From contig SFNM01000044.1 of assembly GCA_004552725.1 (NCBI GenBank), positions 1-15,238 on the forward strand: 15,238 nt of DNA, read 5' to 3'. The first letter of the stretch is position 1, and every line of letters starts with the position of its first letter. Source of the DNA: Bacteroidales bacterium (lineage in GTDB: Bacteria; Bacteroidota; Bacteroidia; Bacteroidales; Muribaculaceae). Shown here in pieces: positions 6,468 through 15,161 of this stretch. The translations under genes and the position numbers were made by a program. The notes under the pieces were generated by a model. That model was not told the DNA's origin and searched no databases. It saw nothing but the letters and a program-made list of their open reading frames with translations.

Positions 6468-7835
6468 ATGAAATTCGCACAACGAGTCGATAGCGCAGTT
6501 CTTGCAATATTGATTGCATTATTGATGACAGTGGCAATGTTGTGGCCGACCGGGTCCACAATGTTGTCCGGTGTGCTGTTTTGTGTCCTGCCGTATGTGA
6601 TTGGCCGGATGGTTTTACACTGCACTGCCTTCGACAATCGTACTTCGCGCTATGTGCTGATGGGCGGTTGGTTCACGGCCACCCTCGGCTCGCTCATCAA
6701 TATATGGTATTATACCACAGCATCGGGAGGCACGTGTGCTGCGCCTGTGTTTGAGAATTACGACTCGCTTCGAGATTGGGGCATTGGCACGCAGTTGCTC
6801 GCCGGCGAGGCTGTGTATGGCGCTTATGGCTATTTGGTGGCCGGTCTGCGTTGGCTTTTGGGCGATAATGTGCTGAGTGTGATAGGATTTAACGTGCTGA
6901 GTTATTTGGTATGTGCCATTTTGACGGGCCAAATCACCTATGAGTTGACGGGAAAAGAGCGCACATCGCGGTTGGCGATGTTGCTCACCATTTTGATAGC
7001 ATATTTGTGGGCACAAGCCACTACGGTGCTTAAAGATACTCCGGTGGCGATGTGTATGGCGATATTGACTCTGATATTCGTGCGCTCGGAGATGAAGCGC
7101 GCACGAGTGTGGGAATATGTATGCGGCGCCATAGTATTGGCGCTGATGGCGGTGATACGAGTGAACTTCTTGTTTATGATATCGGCAATGGCTGTAGTGA
7201 TGGGTGTGCATCGGCGTCGGTTCTCGCCTGTGATGGCGGCAGTAGTGGCGCTCTGTGCTGTTTACTATCTTATTGTCAGTCAACTGCTGATTATTGCGCC
7301 TGACCCATTGCAGATAGCGCACACCACCGGCGAGGTCAGCGATTGGGTTATGGCCGACGACCATACCCGTCCGTGGGATGATATGTTGGGCGGCTCATAT
7401 TCGATGTTGCCAATGTATAAGCGATTGCTATGGCTGCCGGCTTCGGTAGTGTTGCAGTTTATCTTGCCCTTCCCGTGGAATTTCGAGAGCGCCTATTTGG
7501 ACGGACCGGCCAAGGTGATGGCGCGCATTGGATTGGTATGGTATTATTGTGGCGCGCTGATATTGTGGTGGCTGGCTGTGAAATGGCGTACAGCCACTGC
7601 GATGACTCGGCGCACCGTATTATGTGGATTATTATTAACAGTAGCCACGGCGTATAGCACCTCCGGTCGCGCCTCGCGCTATTGTTTGTCATATCTGCCG
7701 ATGCTGTTGCCAATAGCGGCAATGGCGCATGAATGTTGGCGAGAGCGGACGCTACAGCGTTGGCTGATAGTGTTCGGCGTGTTATTAATGTTAGGCCTTA
7801 TAATCTGCTACCTGTTGCATAAACCATGGATTTAA
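6468..7835 (+). CDS. Polytopic membrane protein, possible GT-C glycosyltransferase
   Basis: This 455-residue protein has about ten to twelve hydrophobic segments, beginning at residues 8-26 directly after a short basic N terminus, which supports this start. An extended segment with Asp99 and Asp103 (NYDSLRDW, 97-104) lies after about residue 83, where GT-C enzymes keep an acidic loop. A second, more polar loop spans about 276-315 (DPLQIAHT to WDDMLGG). VLKDTP (187-192) and SGRASRYCLSYLPML (399-413) resemble conserved stretches of polyprenyl-linked sugar transferases and glycan polymerases, but I cannot name a specific family. It opens the four-gene plus-strand cluster, overlapping the next gene by ten bases, so a role in building a surface glycan is inferred. 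A polymerase or transporter-like role is an alternative. Confidence 0.75.
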   Translation: MKFAQRVDSAVLAILIALLMTVAMLWPTGSTMLSGVLFCVLPYVIGRMVLHCTAFDNRTSRYVLMGGWFTATLGSLINIWYYTTASGGTCAAPVFENYDSLRDWGIGTQLLAGEAVYGAYGYLVAGLRWLLGDNVLSVIGFNVLSYLVCAILTGQITYELTGKERTSRLAMLLTILIAYLWAQATTVLKDTPVAMCMAILTLIFVRSEMKRARVWEYVCGAIVLALMAVIRVNFLFMISAMAVVMGVHRRRFSPVMAAVVALCAVYYLIVSQLLIIAPDPLQIAHTTGEVSDWVMADDHTRPWDDMLGGSYSMLPMYKRLLWLPASVVLQFILPFPWNFESAYLDGPAKVMARIGLVWYYCGALILWWLAVKWRTATAMTRRTVLCGLLLTVATAYSTSGRASRYCLSYLPMLLPIAAMAHECWRERTLQRWLIVFGVLLMLGLIICYLLHKPWI

Positions 7836-8593
7836 AATTAAAAGTATCAATAGTCACAGTAACCTATAATGAGGCCAAGATGTTGCACTACGCGTTGGAT
7901 AGCGTGAAGGAGCAAACCTATAGGCATATAGAGCATATTGTGGTGGATGGAAATAGCACGGACAAAACCAAAAAGATTGTTTCGCGATATAGGAGGATAA
8001 AGTTTTATAGTCGAGAACCGCTCGGAGTGTATGATGCGCTCAACTATGGGCTGAAACAATGTACCGGCGATATTGTCGGGTTTGTGCATGGTAGTGATGC
8101 ACTGGCTTCGGCTACAGTTATTTCAAAAGTGGTGAAAGCATTTGAGGCCGACCCCGAACTCGACTTTGTGTATGGTGATTTGCAATATGTGGAGCCGGTG
8201 ACACGTCGTCGCGGTCGTATATACCACGCCGATAGGTTTGAGCCGCATCAATTGATTGGCGGAATGGCGCCTCCTCATCCTACCTTGTATATGCGTCGCC
8301 GTACCGCCGAATACATTGGTGAATACAGCACTGATTATCCTATTGCCGGTGACTTTGATATGTGGATACGTTTATTTAAGGATAAATCGTTGAAATATAA
8401 GTACATCCCCGAACTGATAGCGGAAATGACTACCGGCGGACTTTCCACGCGCTGGCGGGCTCGCTTGTTTTATAATAATATTGAGAAACTGCGTGTGCTG
8501 CATCACAATGGCCTTCCGGCCAATCCTATAAGATTGGGAATGAAGTACTTGTATGTGATACGCGATGCTATTAGTGATATATTCAATGGCTAA
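7826..8593 (+). CDS. Family 2 glycosyltransferase (GT-A fold)
   Basis: A 255-residue cytoplasmic sugar transferase using a nucleotide sugar. The N-terminal Rossmann-like domain begins VSIVTVTYNE (7-16), followed by VVDGNSTDKT (39-48), and REPLGVYDALNYGL (63-76), all typical of WcaA/WcaE-like GT2 enzymes. The metal-binding motif, usually S/A-D-D, reads HGSDA (88-92), so the second Asp is replaced by Ala. The acceptor side keeps PPHPTLYMRR (149-158) and AGDFDMWIRL (174-183), with the likely catalytic acid. Its ATG overlaps the stop of the membrane protein by ten bases and its stop overlaps the next start by eight, indicating one operon with coupled translation. Sugar and acceptor are unknown. 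The basic C terminus may associate with the membrane. Confidence 0.92.
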   Translation: MDLKLKVSIVTVTYNEAKMLHYALDSVKEQTYRHIEHIVVDGNSTDKTKKIVSRYRRIKFYSREPLGVYDALNYGLKQCTGDIVGFVHGSDALASATVISKVVKAFEADPELDFVYGDLQYVEPVTRRRGRIYHADRFEPHQLIGGMAPPHPTLYMRRRTAEYIGEYSTDYPIAGDFDMWIRLFKDKSLKYKYIPELIAEMTTGGLSTRWRARLFYNNIEKLRVLHHNGLPANPIRLGMKYLYVIRDAISDIFNG

Positions 8594-9185
8594 TAAAACT
8601 ACAAAATTATATTTATACGCTCCGGATGGCGACTTTTTGCGCCCATACATCGAGCGCGAGATAAGCGATGTAGAGTTTGTGGCCACCGCCGACCAAGCGG
8701 ATTATTCATGCGCTGTGATTAGCCTCGACGCCGAGGCTCCGCAAGAGTGCTCTATGGTGCTGCGTTGCCCGGTAATCATCGGCACCGGCATGACAGGCAT
8801 GGGTATGGAATTTGCGCGGCGGATTTCGCGCGGAATGATGTATCATATCAAAGATAGCGAAGCCGCAATGTCAGTGGTGCATGCCGTCGATGTGGCCAAG
8901 GCCGTGCGGTTGTCTCTTGGCGATGAAGGCCAATATGTGATAAGCGACGGTTGCAACCACACAATTCGCGACGTGGCTGAAGCATTGGCTTGGCGCATCG
9001 ACCATAAACGAATATATACCTTGCCACGGCTCTGGGCGCGCTGGTTGCTTGGCCGACGGATGCTGGAGTATCTGACCTCCGACCACACGGCCGACGGTTC
9101 GGCCTTTGCCGAAAAATATGATTTTCAACCCCAAGATGTGTGCAACTATCTGCGCACACATGTCTACGACCATGAAAGCCTCTGA
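8586..9185 (+). CDS. Shortened SDR/epimerase-like protein lacking catalytic motifs
   Basis: The protein has 199 residues if translated from the ATG at 8586, which overlaps the preceding stop (ATGGCTAA arrangement) and is preferred to the earlier in-frame ATG at 8565 inside the GT2 gene. Residues 57-70 (MVLRCPVIIGTGMT) and 94-107 (AMSVVHAVDVAKAV) match the substrate-side half of extended short-chain dehydrogenases, the fold of nucleotide-sugar epimerases, and GQYVISDGCNHTIRDVAEAL (115-134) fits the region after it. The N-terminal half is compressed: there is no GxxGxxG dinucleotide-binding loop and no YxxxK active site. A working epimerase is therefore doubtful. It may be a non-catalytic partner, a binding protein or a decayed enzyme. 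The open frame and tight overlaps suggest it is still translated. Confidence 0.7.
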   Translation: MANKTTKLYLYAPDGDFLRPYIEREISDVEFVATADQADYSCAVISLDAEAPQECSMVLRCPVIIGTGMTGMGMEFARRISRGMMYHIKDSEAAMSVVHAVDVAKAVRLSLGDEGQYVISDGCNHTIRDVAEALAWRIDHKRIYTLPRLWARWLLGRRMLEYLTSDHTADGSAFAEKYDFQPQDVCNYLRTHVYDHESL

Positions 9186-10005
9186 AATCATCGGATTGAG
9201 CGGCAAAACGCTTAAATCGTTGCTGAAGATTTGTTTGCAGTCGCGCCCGGTCAAGAGTGAGCCACCGGTGGAGCGCGGCTCGCAGATTATTGTGCTGGCC
9301 AATGGGCCGTCGCTACGCACTACAATGGCTCAACACATGGAAAAACTGCAGCAAAGTGCCACTTTGGCAGTGAATTTTATGGCCAACGCTGCGGAATTTC
9401 GTCAGATTAAGCCTCGATACTATGTGCTGGCCGACCCCCACTTTTTCGAAGGCTTGAGCCATGAAAACGTAAAAGATTTATGGCAAAATTTGCGTGCAGT
9501 TGATTGGTCTATGCGCCTTTATGTGCCTCGAGAAAGGATGAAACAGGCTCGCACATTAATGGATGGCAGCAAGGTGGAACTCATGGGATATAATTTCGTG
9601 GGAATTGAAGGATTTGCGTGGTTTGAAAATTTGGTGTTTAGGGCCAAATTAGCTATGCCGCGGCCGCGCAATGTGCTGATACCGGCATTGATGGCCGCCA
9701 TTAGAGCAGGATACACCGAGGTTTACGTGGTTGGAGCCGACCATTCATGGATGGAAACATTGCGAGTCACCGAGGAAAACCATCTGGTGTCGGTGCAGCC
9801 CCATTTTTACAACGACAGCAAATCCGAACAATTGCGAAGCGCCACGGAGTATCGCGGCTATCGCTTGCATCAAATCTTGGATAGTTTTAAGATTGCTTTT
9901 GAAAGTTATCATCATCTGCGTCGATACGCAGATAAGCACAACATTCATATTTACAACTCCACGCCGGGTAGTTATATTGATGCCTTTGAGCGCAAAGGGT
10001 TGTAG
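9172..10005 (+). CDS. MptE/DUF115-like Rossmann-fold protein
   Basis: A 277-residue protein with IIVLANGPSL (39-48) near the N terminus, the nucleotide-binding-type NGPSL motif shared by DUF115/MptE-like proteins and GT42 sialyltransferases. YVLADPHFF (84-92), VYVVGADHSW (184-193) and the C-terminal IYNSTPGS (260-267) strengthen the DUF115-like match. Members occur in flagellin and surface-glycan clusters of bacteria, and some are proposed glycosyltransferases. The start at 9172 overlaps the previous gene by 14 bases; ATG codons at 9160 and further upstream in the same frame are possible but extend deeper into that gene. It is last in the cluster and stops nine bases from the mfd stop on the other strand. 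The likely role is glycosyl transfer from a nucleotide-activated donor, by context; activity is unproven. Confidence 0.72.
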   Translation: MKASEIIGLSGKTLKSLLKICLQSRPVKSEPPVERGSQIIVLANGPSLRTTMAQHMEKLQQSATLAVNFMANAAEFRQIKPRYYVLADPHFFEGLSHENVKDLWQNLRAVDWSMRLYVPRERMKQARTLMDGSKVELMGYNFVGIEGFAWFENLVFRAKLAMPRPRNVLIPALMAAIRAGYTEVYVVGADHSWMETLRVTEENHLVSVQPHFYNDSKSEQLRSATEYRGYRLHQILDSFKIAFESYHHLRRYADKHNIHIYNSTPGSYIDAFERKGL

Positions 10006-10014
10006 CCGAGCAAA

Positions 10015-13000
10015 TTAAGCAAGCATTTCTTCAAATATCTCGATAGCCGTGGCCACAGATTTCACATTCTTGATGGCGAAACTGCGGCGTGCGCTGTTGC
10101 GTCGGATTTCAACGCGCCGCGGATGCTTGTTAAGGTAATCAAGTATACGCCCGAACATAGGCGACATATAATATGCCTTGTTGGAGTCGTCGACAAAGTA
10201 GATATACATCACACCCGCTTTGAGGTTGACTTTCTCGATGCCCAAATGGCGAGCGAGGCGGCGCAACTTGGGTATGCGCATCAATTCTTCGGTTTCGGGC
10301 GGAATATGGCCGAAACGGTCGCGCAAACGGTTGGCGAAAGCTGCTATTTGGTCGTCGCGTTCGATAGAGTCTAATTCTTGGTAAAGGGCAATGCGCTCCG
10401 ATGCTTGTGGCACGTAGGTGGCCGGCAGTAGCAGTTCCATATCGCTTTCTACAGAACATTCGGCCACGAATTCTTCGGAGTCGTTGATGTCGTTTTGGGC
10501 CGTGTCGAGGTCGGCAAATTCTTCGGTGCGGAGTTCTACAACGGCTTCGCGCAATATTTTTTGGTATGTTTCGTAACCCAAATCGGCGATAAAACCGGAT
10601 TGTTCGGCTCCGAGGAGGTTGCCGGCTCCGCGGATGTCGAGGTCTTGCATGGCAATGTGGATGCCGGAGCCGAGTTCCGAGAAACTTTCTATGGCTTGGA
10701 GGCGTCGGCGAGCCACAGGCGAGAGCGCTGCACCGGCGGGTATGAGAAGGTAGCAGAACGCTTTGCGCGAACTGCGACCTACGCGTCCGCGGAGTTGGTG
10801 GAGTTCGCTCAAACCGAAGTTCTGCGCGTTATTTACGATTATGGTGTTGACTCGCGGCATATCAATACCGCTTTCAATGATGGTGGTTGAGAGAAGCACA
10901 TCGTAGTCGTGTGCTGCGAAGTCAATGATGGCTTTTTCGAGTTGCTCGGGCGGCATTTGGCCGTGCGCCACGATTGTGCGTGCGTCGGGCACGAGCCGAT
11001 GTACCATATTTTCGAGGTTGTATAGCCCTTCGATACGGTTGTTTACAAAGAATACTTGCCCGCCGCGAGCAAGTTCGAAGTTGATGGCTTCGCTCACGGT
11101 GGCATCGTTGATTTCGTCAACGGTGGTGACAATGGGGTAGCGGTTGGCCGGCGGAGTGGTGATGGCCGATAGGTCGCGAGCACCCATAAGCGAGAATTGG
11201 AGAGTGCGCGGGATGGGGGTGGCACTCATAGTGAGGGTGTCGATGTTCACCTTGAGTTGTTTGAGTCGCTCCTTTACAGCCACGCCGAATTTTTGCTCCT
11301 CGTCGATGATAAGCAAGCCTAAGTCCTTGAACTTTACGGCTTTGCCGATGAGTTTGTGAGTGCCGATGATGATGTCGATTTTGCCGGCAGCCAAGTCGGC
11401 AAGGATCTCCTTGGTTTGCTTGGGCGAACGGGCGCGCGAGAGGTAGTCGACCCGCATGGGAAATTCGCGTAGACGCTCGGTAAATGTGTTGAAGTGTTGA
11501 TAAGCAAGAACCGTGGTGGGCACAAGCACTGCCACTTGCTTGCCGTCGGCCGCGGCTTTGAAGGCGGCGCGAATGGCCACCTCGGTTTTGCCGAAGCCTA
11601 CGTCGCCGCATATAAGACGATCCATCGGGCGGTCGCTTTCCATGTCGGCTTTCACGGCTTTGGTGGCGGTGAGTTGGTCGGGAGTATCTTCGTAGATGAA
11701 CGATGCTTCCAACTCTTGCTGCATATAGGTGTCGGGCGCGAACGCGTGGCCTTTTTGCTCGCGACGAGCCGCGTAGAGTTGGATGAGGTCGCGAGCGATG
11801 TCTTTGAGTTTGGCCTTGGTGCGCTCCTTCATTTTGTTCCACGCGCCGGAGCCGATACGGTTGAGTTTGGGCGGTACCCCTTCTTTGCCGCGGTATTTGG
11901 CGAGTTTGTGTAGCGCGTGGATGGATACGAAGATTATATCGTTGTTCTGATATACGAGTTTAATCATTTCCTGCATCCGACCGCCCACGTCGGTGCGAAG
12001 CAACCCGGCAAATTTGCCCACACCGTGGTCTACGTGTACCACATAGTCGCCCGGCTCAAGAGAATTCAATTCTTTGAGCGAAAGAGCCAAACGGCCGCTG
12101 CGCACTTTGTCGCTTCGGAGCGTATAGCGGTGGAAACGGTCGAAAATTTGGTGGTCGGTGAAAATGCAACGGTGATTGAGATGGTCCACGAAACCTTCGT
12201 GGATGGTGCCATCGACGGGTTGGAATTGAATGTTGTCGCCGCGGTCTTGGAAAATCACTCGCAGACGTTCGAACTGTTTGGGGTTATCGCTGAGTATGAG
12301 AAGTTTATAATCCTCGGCAAGGTATTCCGAGAGCGTTTTGCTTATGAGGTCGAAATTCTTGTGGTAAAGTCCTTGGGGTGAGGTCTTGCAGTCGAGGATA
12401 GCCGATGCATCCGGCGCTTCTGTCCCGGAAGTGAAGTACAATTTGCGAAAACGGTTAAGGTCGGCAGCAAATTGTGCGGGGGATACGATATGGTTGGTGG
12501 CTTGGGTGTCGGTGTCGTGATCTGCCCAAAGCGCACTGGCGCTCATTGATGTTTGGGCGATGTCGTTGATGCGCGACAACAGGTTGTCGGGACATCGTAT
12601 GGCGATGAGCGTATCGGGATTGATGAATTGCAGAAGCGACTGCTTGGCGGTGTTGGCTTGTGCTTCAACGTCGCTCACAATGTCAACCCGATTGAGGTTA
12701 GTTTCGGAGAGTTGGGTTTCGATATTGAAGGTGCGGATGGAGTCGATGTCGTCACCGAAAAAGTCGATACGATAGGGCAGTTCGCTACCGTAGCCGAATA
12801 TGTCGAGGATTGAACCGCGCACGGCGAAATGGCCGGGCTCGAACACATAATCTTCTTCTTTGAAGCCCAATTCGCGCAATTTCTGCTGGAGACCTACGAA
12901 ATCGGTAGTGTCGCCTACGTTGAGAGATATAGTGTTGGCTGTGATGTCGCGCGCGGAAGCGACTTGCTCGGCTAAAGCTTCGGGATATGACACAATGAAT

Positions 13001-13353
13001 TTCACTCCGCTATTGGGGTCGGCGATGCGGCGTAGGGATTCGGTGCGGAGTACGACGGCCGGCGCGTCGACTTGTCCGTATTTGATGTCGCGCTTGTAGC
13101 CCGAAGGGAAAACGGCGATGGCATCTTCACCGATGGCGCGAGCGAGGTCGTGATAGAGATAGCCTGCATCATCAATGTCGGAGCCTACCACCAATATGGG
13201 GTGGGGGTGGACGATGTGCGAGAGGAGTAATGCGGCAGCCGAACCGGCGAGTGCGGTGAGCGTGGGTCGTGACCCGCCGTTTGTAATCAAGTCGCTGAGG
13301 GCTGCACAACGAGCATCGCCCGGAAATATCGGTGCTAAATCAGTGATATTCAT
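10015..13353 (-). CDS. mfd: Transcription-repair coupling factor
   Basis: A 1112-residue DNA translocase that pushes RNA polymerase off lesions and recruits UvrA to begin nucleotide excision repair. The UvrB-like N-terminal region (about 1-250) includes FEPGHFAVRGSILDIFGYG (171-189). The RNA-polymerase-interacting (CarD-like) domain begins near 430 with GDYVVHVDHGVGKFAGLLR. The two RecA-like motor domains show Walker A GDVGFGKTE (about 580), DEEQ (about 682), the TMSATPIPRT motif and QLRGRVGRS, and the C-terminal TRCF domain covers roughly 975-1080. Length is close to the E. coli protein (1148). The start lies four bases after the stop of the upstream S41 protease, so the two are probably co-transcribed. 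All motor motifs are intact. Confidence 0.97.
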   Translation of the reverse strand: MNITDLAPIFPGDARCAALSDLITNGGSRPTLTALAGSAAALLLSHIVHPHPILVVGSDIDDAGYLYHDLARAIGEDAIAVFPSGYKRDIKYGQVDAPAVVLRTESLRRIADPNSGVKFIVSYPEALAEQVASARDITANTISLNVGDTTDFVGLQQKLRELGFKEEDYVFEPGHFAVRGSILDIFGYGSELPYRIDFFGDDIDSIRTFNIETQLSETNLNRVDIVSDVEAQANTAKQSLLQFINPDTLIAIRCPDNLLSRINDIAQTSMSASALWADHDTDTQATNHIVSPAQFAADLNRFRKLYFTSGTEAPDASAILDCKTSPQGLYHKNFDLISKTLSEYLAEDYKLLILSDNPKQFERLRVIFQDRGDNIQFQPVDGTIHEGFVDHLNHRCIFTDHQIFDRFHRYTLRSDKVRSGRLALSLKELNSLEPGDYVVHVDHGVGKFAGLLRTDVGGRMQEMIKLVYQNNDIIFVSIHALHKLAKYRGKEGVPPKLNRIGSGAWNKMKERTKAKLKDIARDLIQLYAARREQKGHAFAPDTYMQQELEASFIYEDTPDQLTATKAVKADMESDRPMDRLICGDVGFGKTEVAIRAAFKAAADGKQVAVLVPTTVLAYQHFNTFTERLREFPMRVDYLSRARSPKQTKEILADLAAGKIDIIIGTHKLIGKAVKFKDLGLLIIDEEQKFGVAVKERLKQLKVNIDTLTMSATPIPRTLQFSLMGARDLSAITTPPANRYPIVTTVDEINDATVSEAINFELARGGQVFFVNNRIEGLYNLENMVHRLVPDARTIVAHGQMPPEQLEKAIIDFAAHDYDVLLSTTIIESGIDMPRVNTIIVNNAQNFGLSELHQLRGRVGRSSRKAFCYLLIPAGAALSPVARRRLQAIESFSELGSGIHIAMQDLDIRGAGNLLGAEQSGFIADLGYETYQKILREAVVELRTEEFADLDTAQNDINDSEEFVAECSVESDMELLLPATYVPQASERIALYQELDSIERDDQIAAFANRLRDRFGHIPPETEELMRIPKLRRLARHLGIEKVNLKAGVMYIYFVDDSNKAYYMSPMFGRILDYLNKHPRRVEIRRNSARRSFAIKNVKSVATAIEIFEEMLA

Positions 13354-13357
13354 TGCG

Positions 13358-15028
13358 TTAATCAGCAGGGCTCAAAATTGAGCGATATTTTTCCGGGTCG
13401 AGGAGAATATTGCGGGCGATGTCGAACGAGGTGTCTTCTTTCAGGCGCCGTTCTACACATTGTCCTTCGCTGAAATAGCGCTCGGAGATTTCCATATCAA
13501 GCATCCTGATGAGTTTTTGACGATTGAATTCAAGGTCGTGGTCGAGGTTGTGCTGTAGCATGGCTGCAAGAGCATCGATAGCGGCAGTCACGGAGTCGTT
13601 GGTGTAGCCTTCGATTTTAACGGCATCGCGCAGGTATTTTATGCCCATATCGCACACATGATCGTAGGTGGGATTTTGGTACGCGAGGAATTGCTTGAAA
13701 TCGTTGAAAGTGGTGGAGTCGGGACGCCATTCTATTGGCAGTTCCGCCCCGTTGGTGTGGCGGAAGTAAGTTGCGAAGTTGTAGGCCCAATCGCCGTTAA
13801 TTGCGTTGTAGAGAAGGCTGTTCAGAGTAGTGTCTTCATCAATTACATCGGGGGTGATGCCTCCGCCGTCGAGCACAATGCGACCGTGGGCCGTGCGCCA
13901 TTCTTTGCGTAGCGAGTCTGGCACCGGAATCGGGTCGCCATCGGAGTCGCGGTGGCTGTAATCGAGCACTTGGATAAGGCGCCCGCTGGGAATGTAGTAG
14001 CGCGCGTGGGTGATTTTCAGTATACCATCGTAAGGCAGGCGGCGTGACCCTTGCACGAGCCCTTTGCCAAAGGAGCGCGAGCCGACAATCACGGCACGGT
14101 CAAGGTCTTGTAGGGCTCCGGCCACGATTTCAGACGACGATGCGCTGCCGTTGTTGATAAGCACAACCAATGGCAGTGTGGGCGCCAACGGCTTGCGCGT
14201 GCTTTTGTACACCTTGCGGTCGGCATCTTCGAAGCCTTGTATACGCACCACTTCAGTGCCTTTGTCCACGAAAAGACCCACGATTTGTACCGCACTTTCA
14301 AGCAAACCGCCTGGATTGCCGCGCAGGTCAAGTATAAGACCGTTAAGATTGCCCGAAGCACTCATTTCATTGATGGCTTCTTCGATGCGTGTAGCCAAGT
14401 TCTCGTCGAAGCCGGTGGTGTTAATGTATCCGATACCCTCATCGTCGAGGTGGAAGTATGGCATTGGGTCTACTTCGATATCTTTGCGGGTGATGTCGAG
14501 GGTGATAATGGAATCGTTGAGATATGGACGTTGCACTTTCACTATTATGTGGGTGTTGGCATCGCCACGGAGCCATTTGGATGCGTCCTCAGTGGTGGTG
14601 GCTGGTGTGATGGCATGTCCGTCGATTTCCACGAAACGGTCGCCATGGAGCAAGCCGCTGTTGCGAGCCGGTTTGCCGTAATGAGGCTGGTATGCCACGA
14701 TGCTGTCGCCGACTTTCGATATTACGCACCCGATACCACCGTAATGGCCGCTGGCGATGCTGGTAAATTCTTCCAACTCATCTGAGGCATAGTAGGTGGT
14801 ATAGGGGTCGATTTGGTACAACATATAGTCGATGGCTTCGCGCGACAGTTTGTCGAAATCGAGGGTGTCAACATATACATCGTTGAGATTTTGCAATATT
14901 GCGGAAAATATGCGGACATTGCGCGACACGTTGGCTGATGATGCACGTTGACGTGCATACGATGAGAAATTGCCGATGGTAACGCAGGTGGCCAGAGCCA
15001 CAAATATGTAAATGGTGAACTTTTTCAT
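13358..15028 (-). CDS. S41 family C-terminal processing protease, second copy
   Basis: A 556-residue exported protease counted from the ATG at 15028. The longer frame to 15139 is rejected because it runs across the tRNA promoter; an ATG two codons upstream (15034) is possible. Residues 1-25 form a signal or anchor segment; Cys15 in ALATC is not a good lipobox. A PDZ domain (about 94-168) precedes the S41 core, with the dyad best placed at Ser297 (NNGSASSSE) and Lys322 (SFGKG), 25 apart. LDLRGNPGG (233-241) and ARYYIPSGR (342-350) are classic family blocks. The C terminus carries DPEKYRSIL, a variant of the motif ending the first S41 protein. It precedes mfd by four bases. A functional link to repair is not implied; operon sharing may be incidental. 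Physiological substrate unknown. Confidence 0.93.
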   Translation of the reverse strand: MKKFTIYIFVALATCVTIGNFSSYARQRASSANVSRNVRIFSAILQNLNDVYVDTLDFDKLSREAIDYMLYQIDPYTTYYASDELEEFTSIASGHYGGIGCVISKVGDSIVAYQPHYGKPARNSGLLHGDRFVEIDGHAITPATTTEDASKWLRGDANTHIIVKVQRPYLNDSIITLDITRKDIEVDPMPYFHLDDEGIGYINTTGFDENLATRIEEAINEMSASGNLNGLILDLRGNPGGLLESAVQIVGLFVDKGTEVVRIQGFEDADRKVYKSTRKPLAPTLPLVVLINNGSASSSEIVAGALQDLDRAVIVGSRSFGKGLVQGSRRLPYDGILKITHARYYIPSGRLIQVLDYSHRDSDGDPIPVPDSLRKEWRTAHGRIVLDGGGITPDVIDEDTTLNSLLYNAINGDWAYNFATYFRHTNGAELPIEWRPDSTTFNDFKQFLAYQNPTYDHVCDMGIKYLRDAVKIEGYTNDSVTAAIDALAAMLQHNLDHDLEFNRQKLIRMLDMEISERYFSEGQCVERRLKEDTSFDIARNILLDPEKYRSILSPAD

Positions 15029-15048
15029 AGTCATAGAGAATAACACTG

Positions 15049-15056
15049 CGAAGTTA
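15049..15056 (-). promoter_or_regulatory. Weak -7 box for the protease-mfd operon
   Basis: On the minus strand TAACTTCG matches TAnnTTTG at all but one specified position and sits 20 bases before the ATG at 15028. No convincing -33 box is seen. It is the best candidate in the gap between the protease and the divergent tRNA. Confidence 0.35.
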
Positions 15057-15102
15057 GGGAAAATTTGTGGAATAAACATAAATAAACTATTAAAAATGGC
15101 AA

Positions 15103-15131
15103 TTGCAGCACAAAAATTCAATGTAACTTTG
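15103..15131 (+). promoter_or_regulatory. Bacteroidetes promoter for tRNA-Asn
   Basis: TAACTTTG (15124-15131) matches the -7 consensus exactly. TTG at 15103-15105, 18 bases upstream, is an acceptable core of the -33 box. The tRNA begins 31 bases after the box. The short leader between them contains the inverted repeat CCCC-GGA-GGGG (15142-15152). Confidence 0.6.
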
Positions 15132-15161
15132 CACCGCAAAACCCCGGAGGGGGCTAAATTC

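Noticed and set aside
15029..15139. Upstream extension of the second S41 protease to 15139
   Set aside because: It would cover the divergent tRNA promoter and put 37 residues before a clear MKK signal-like N terminus.
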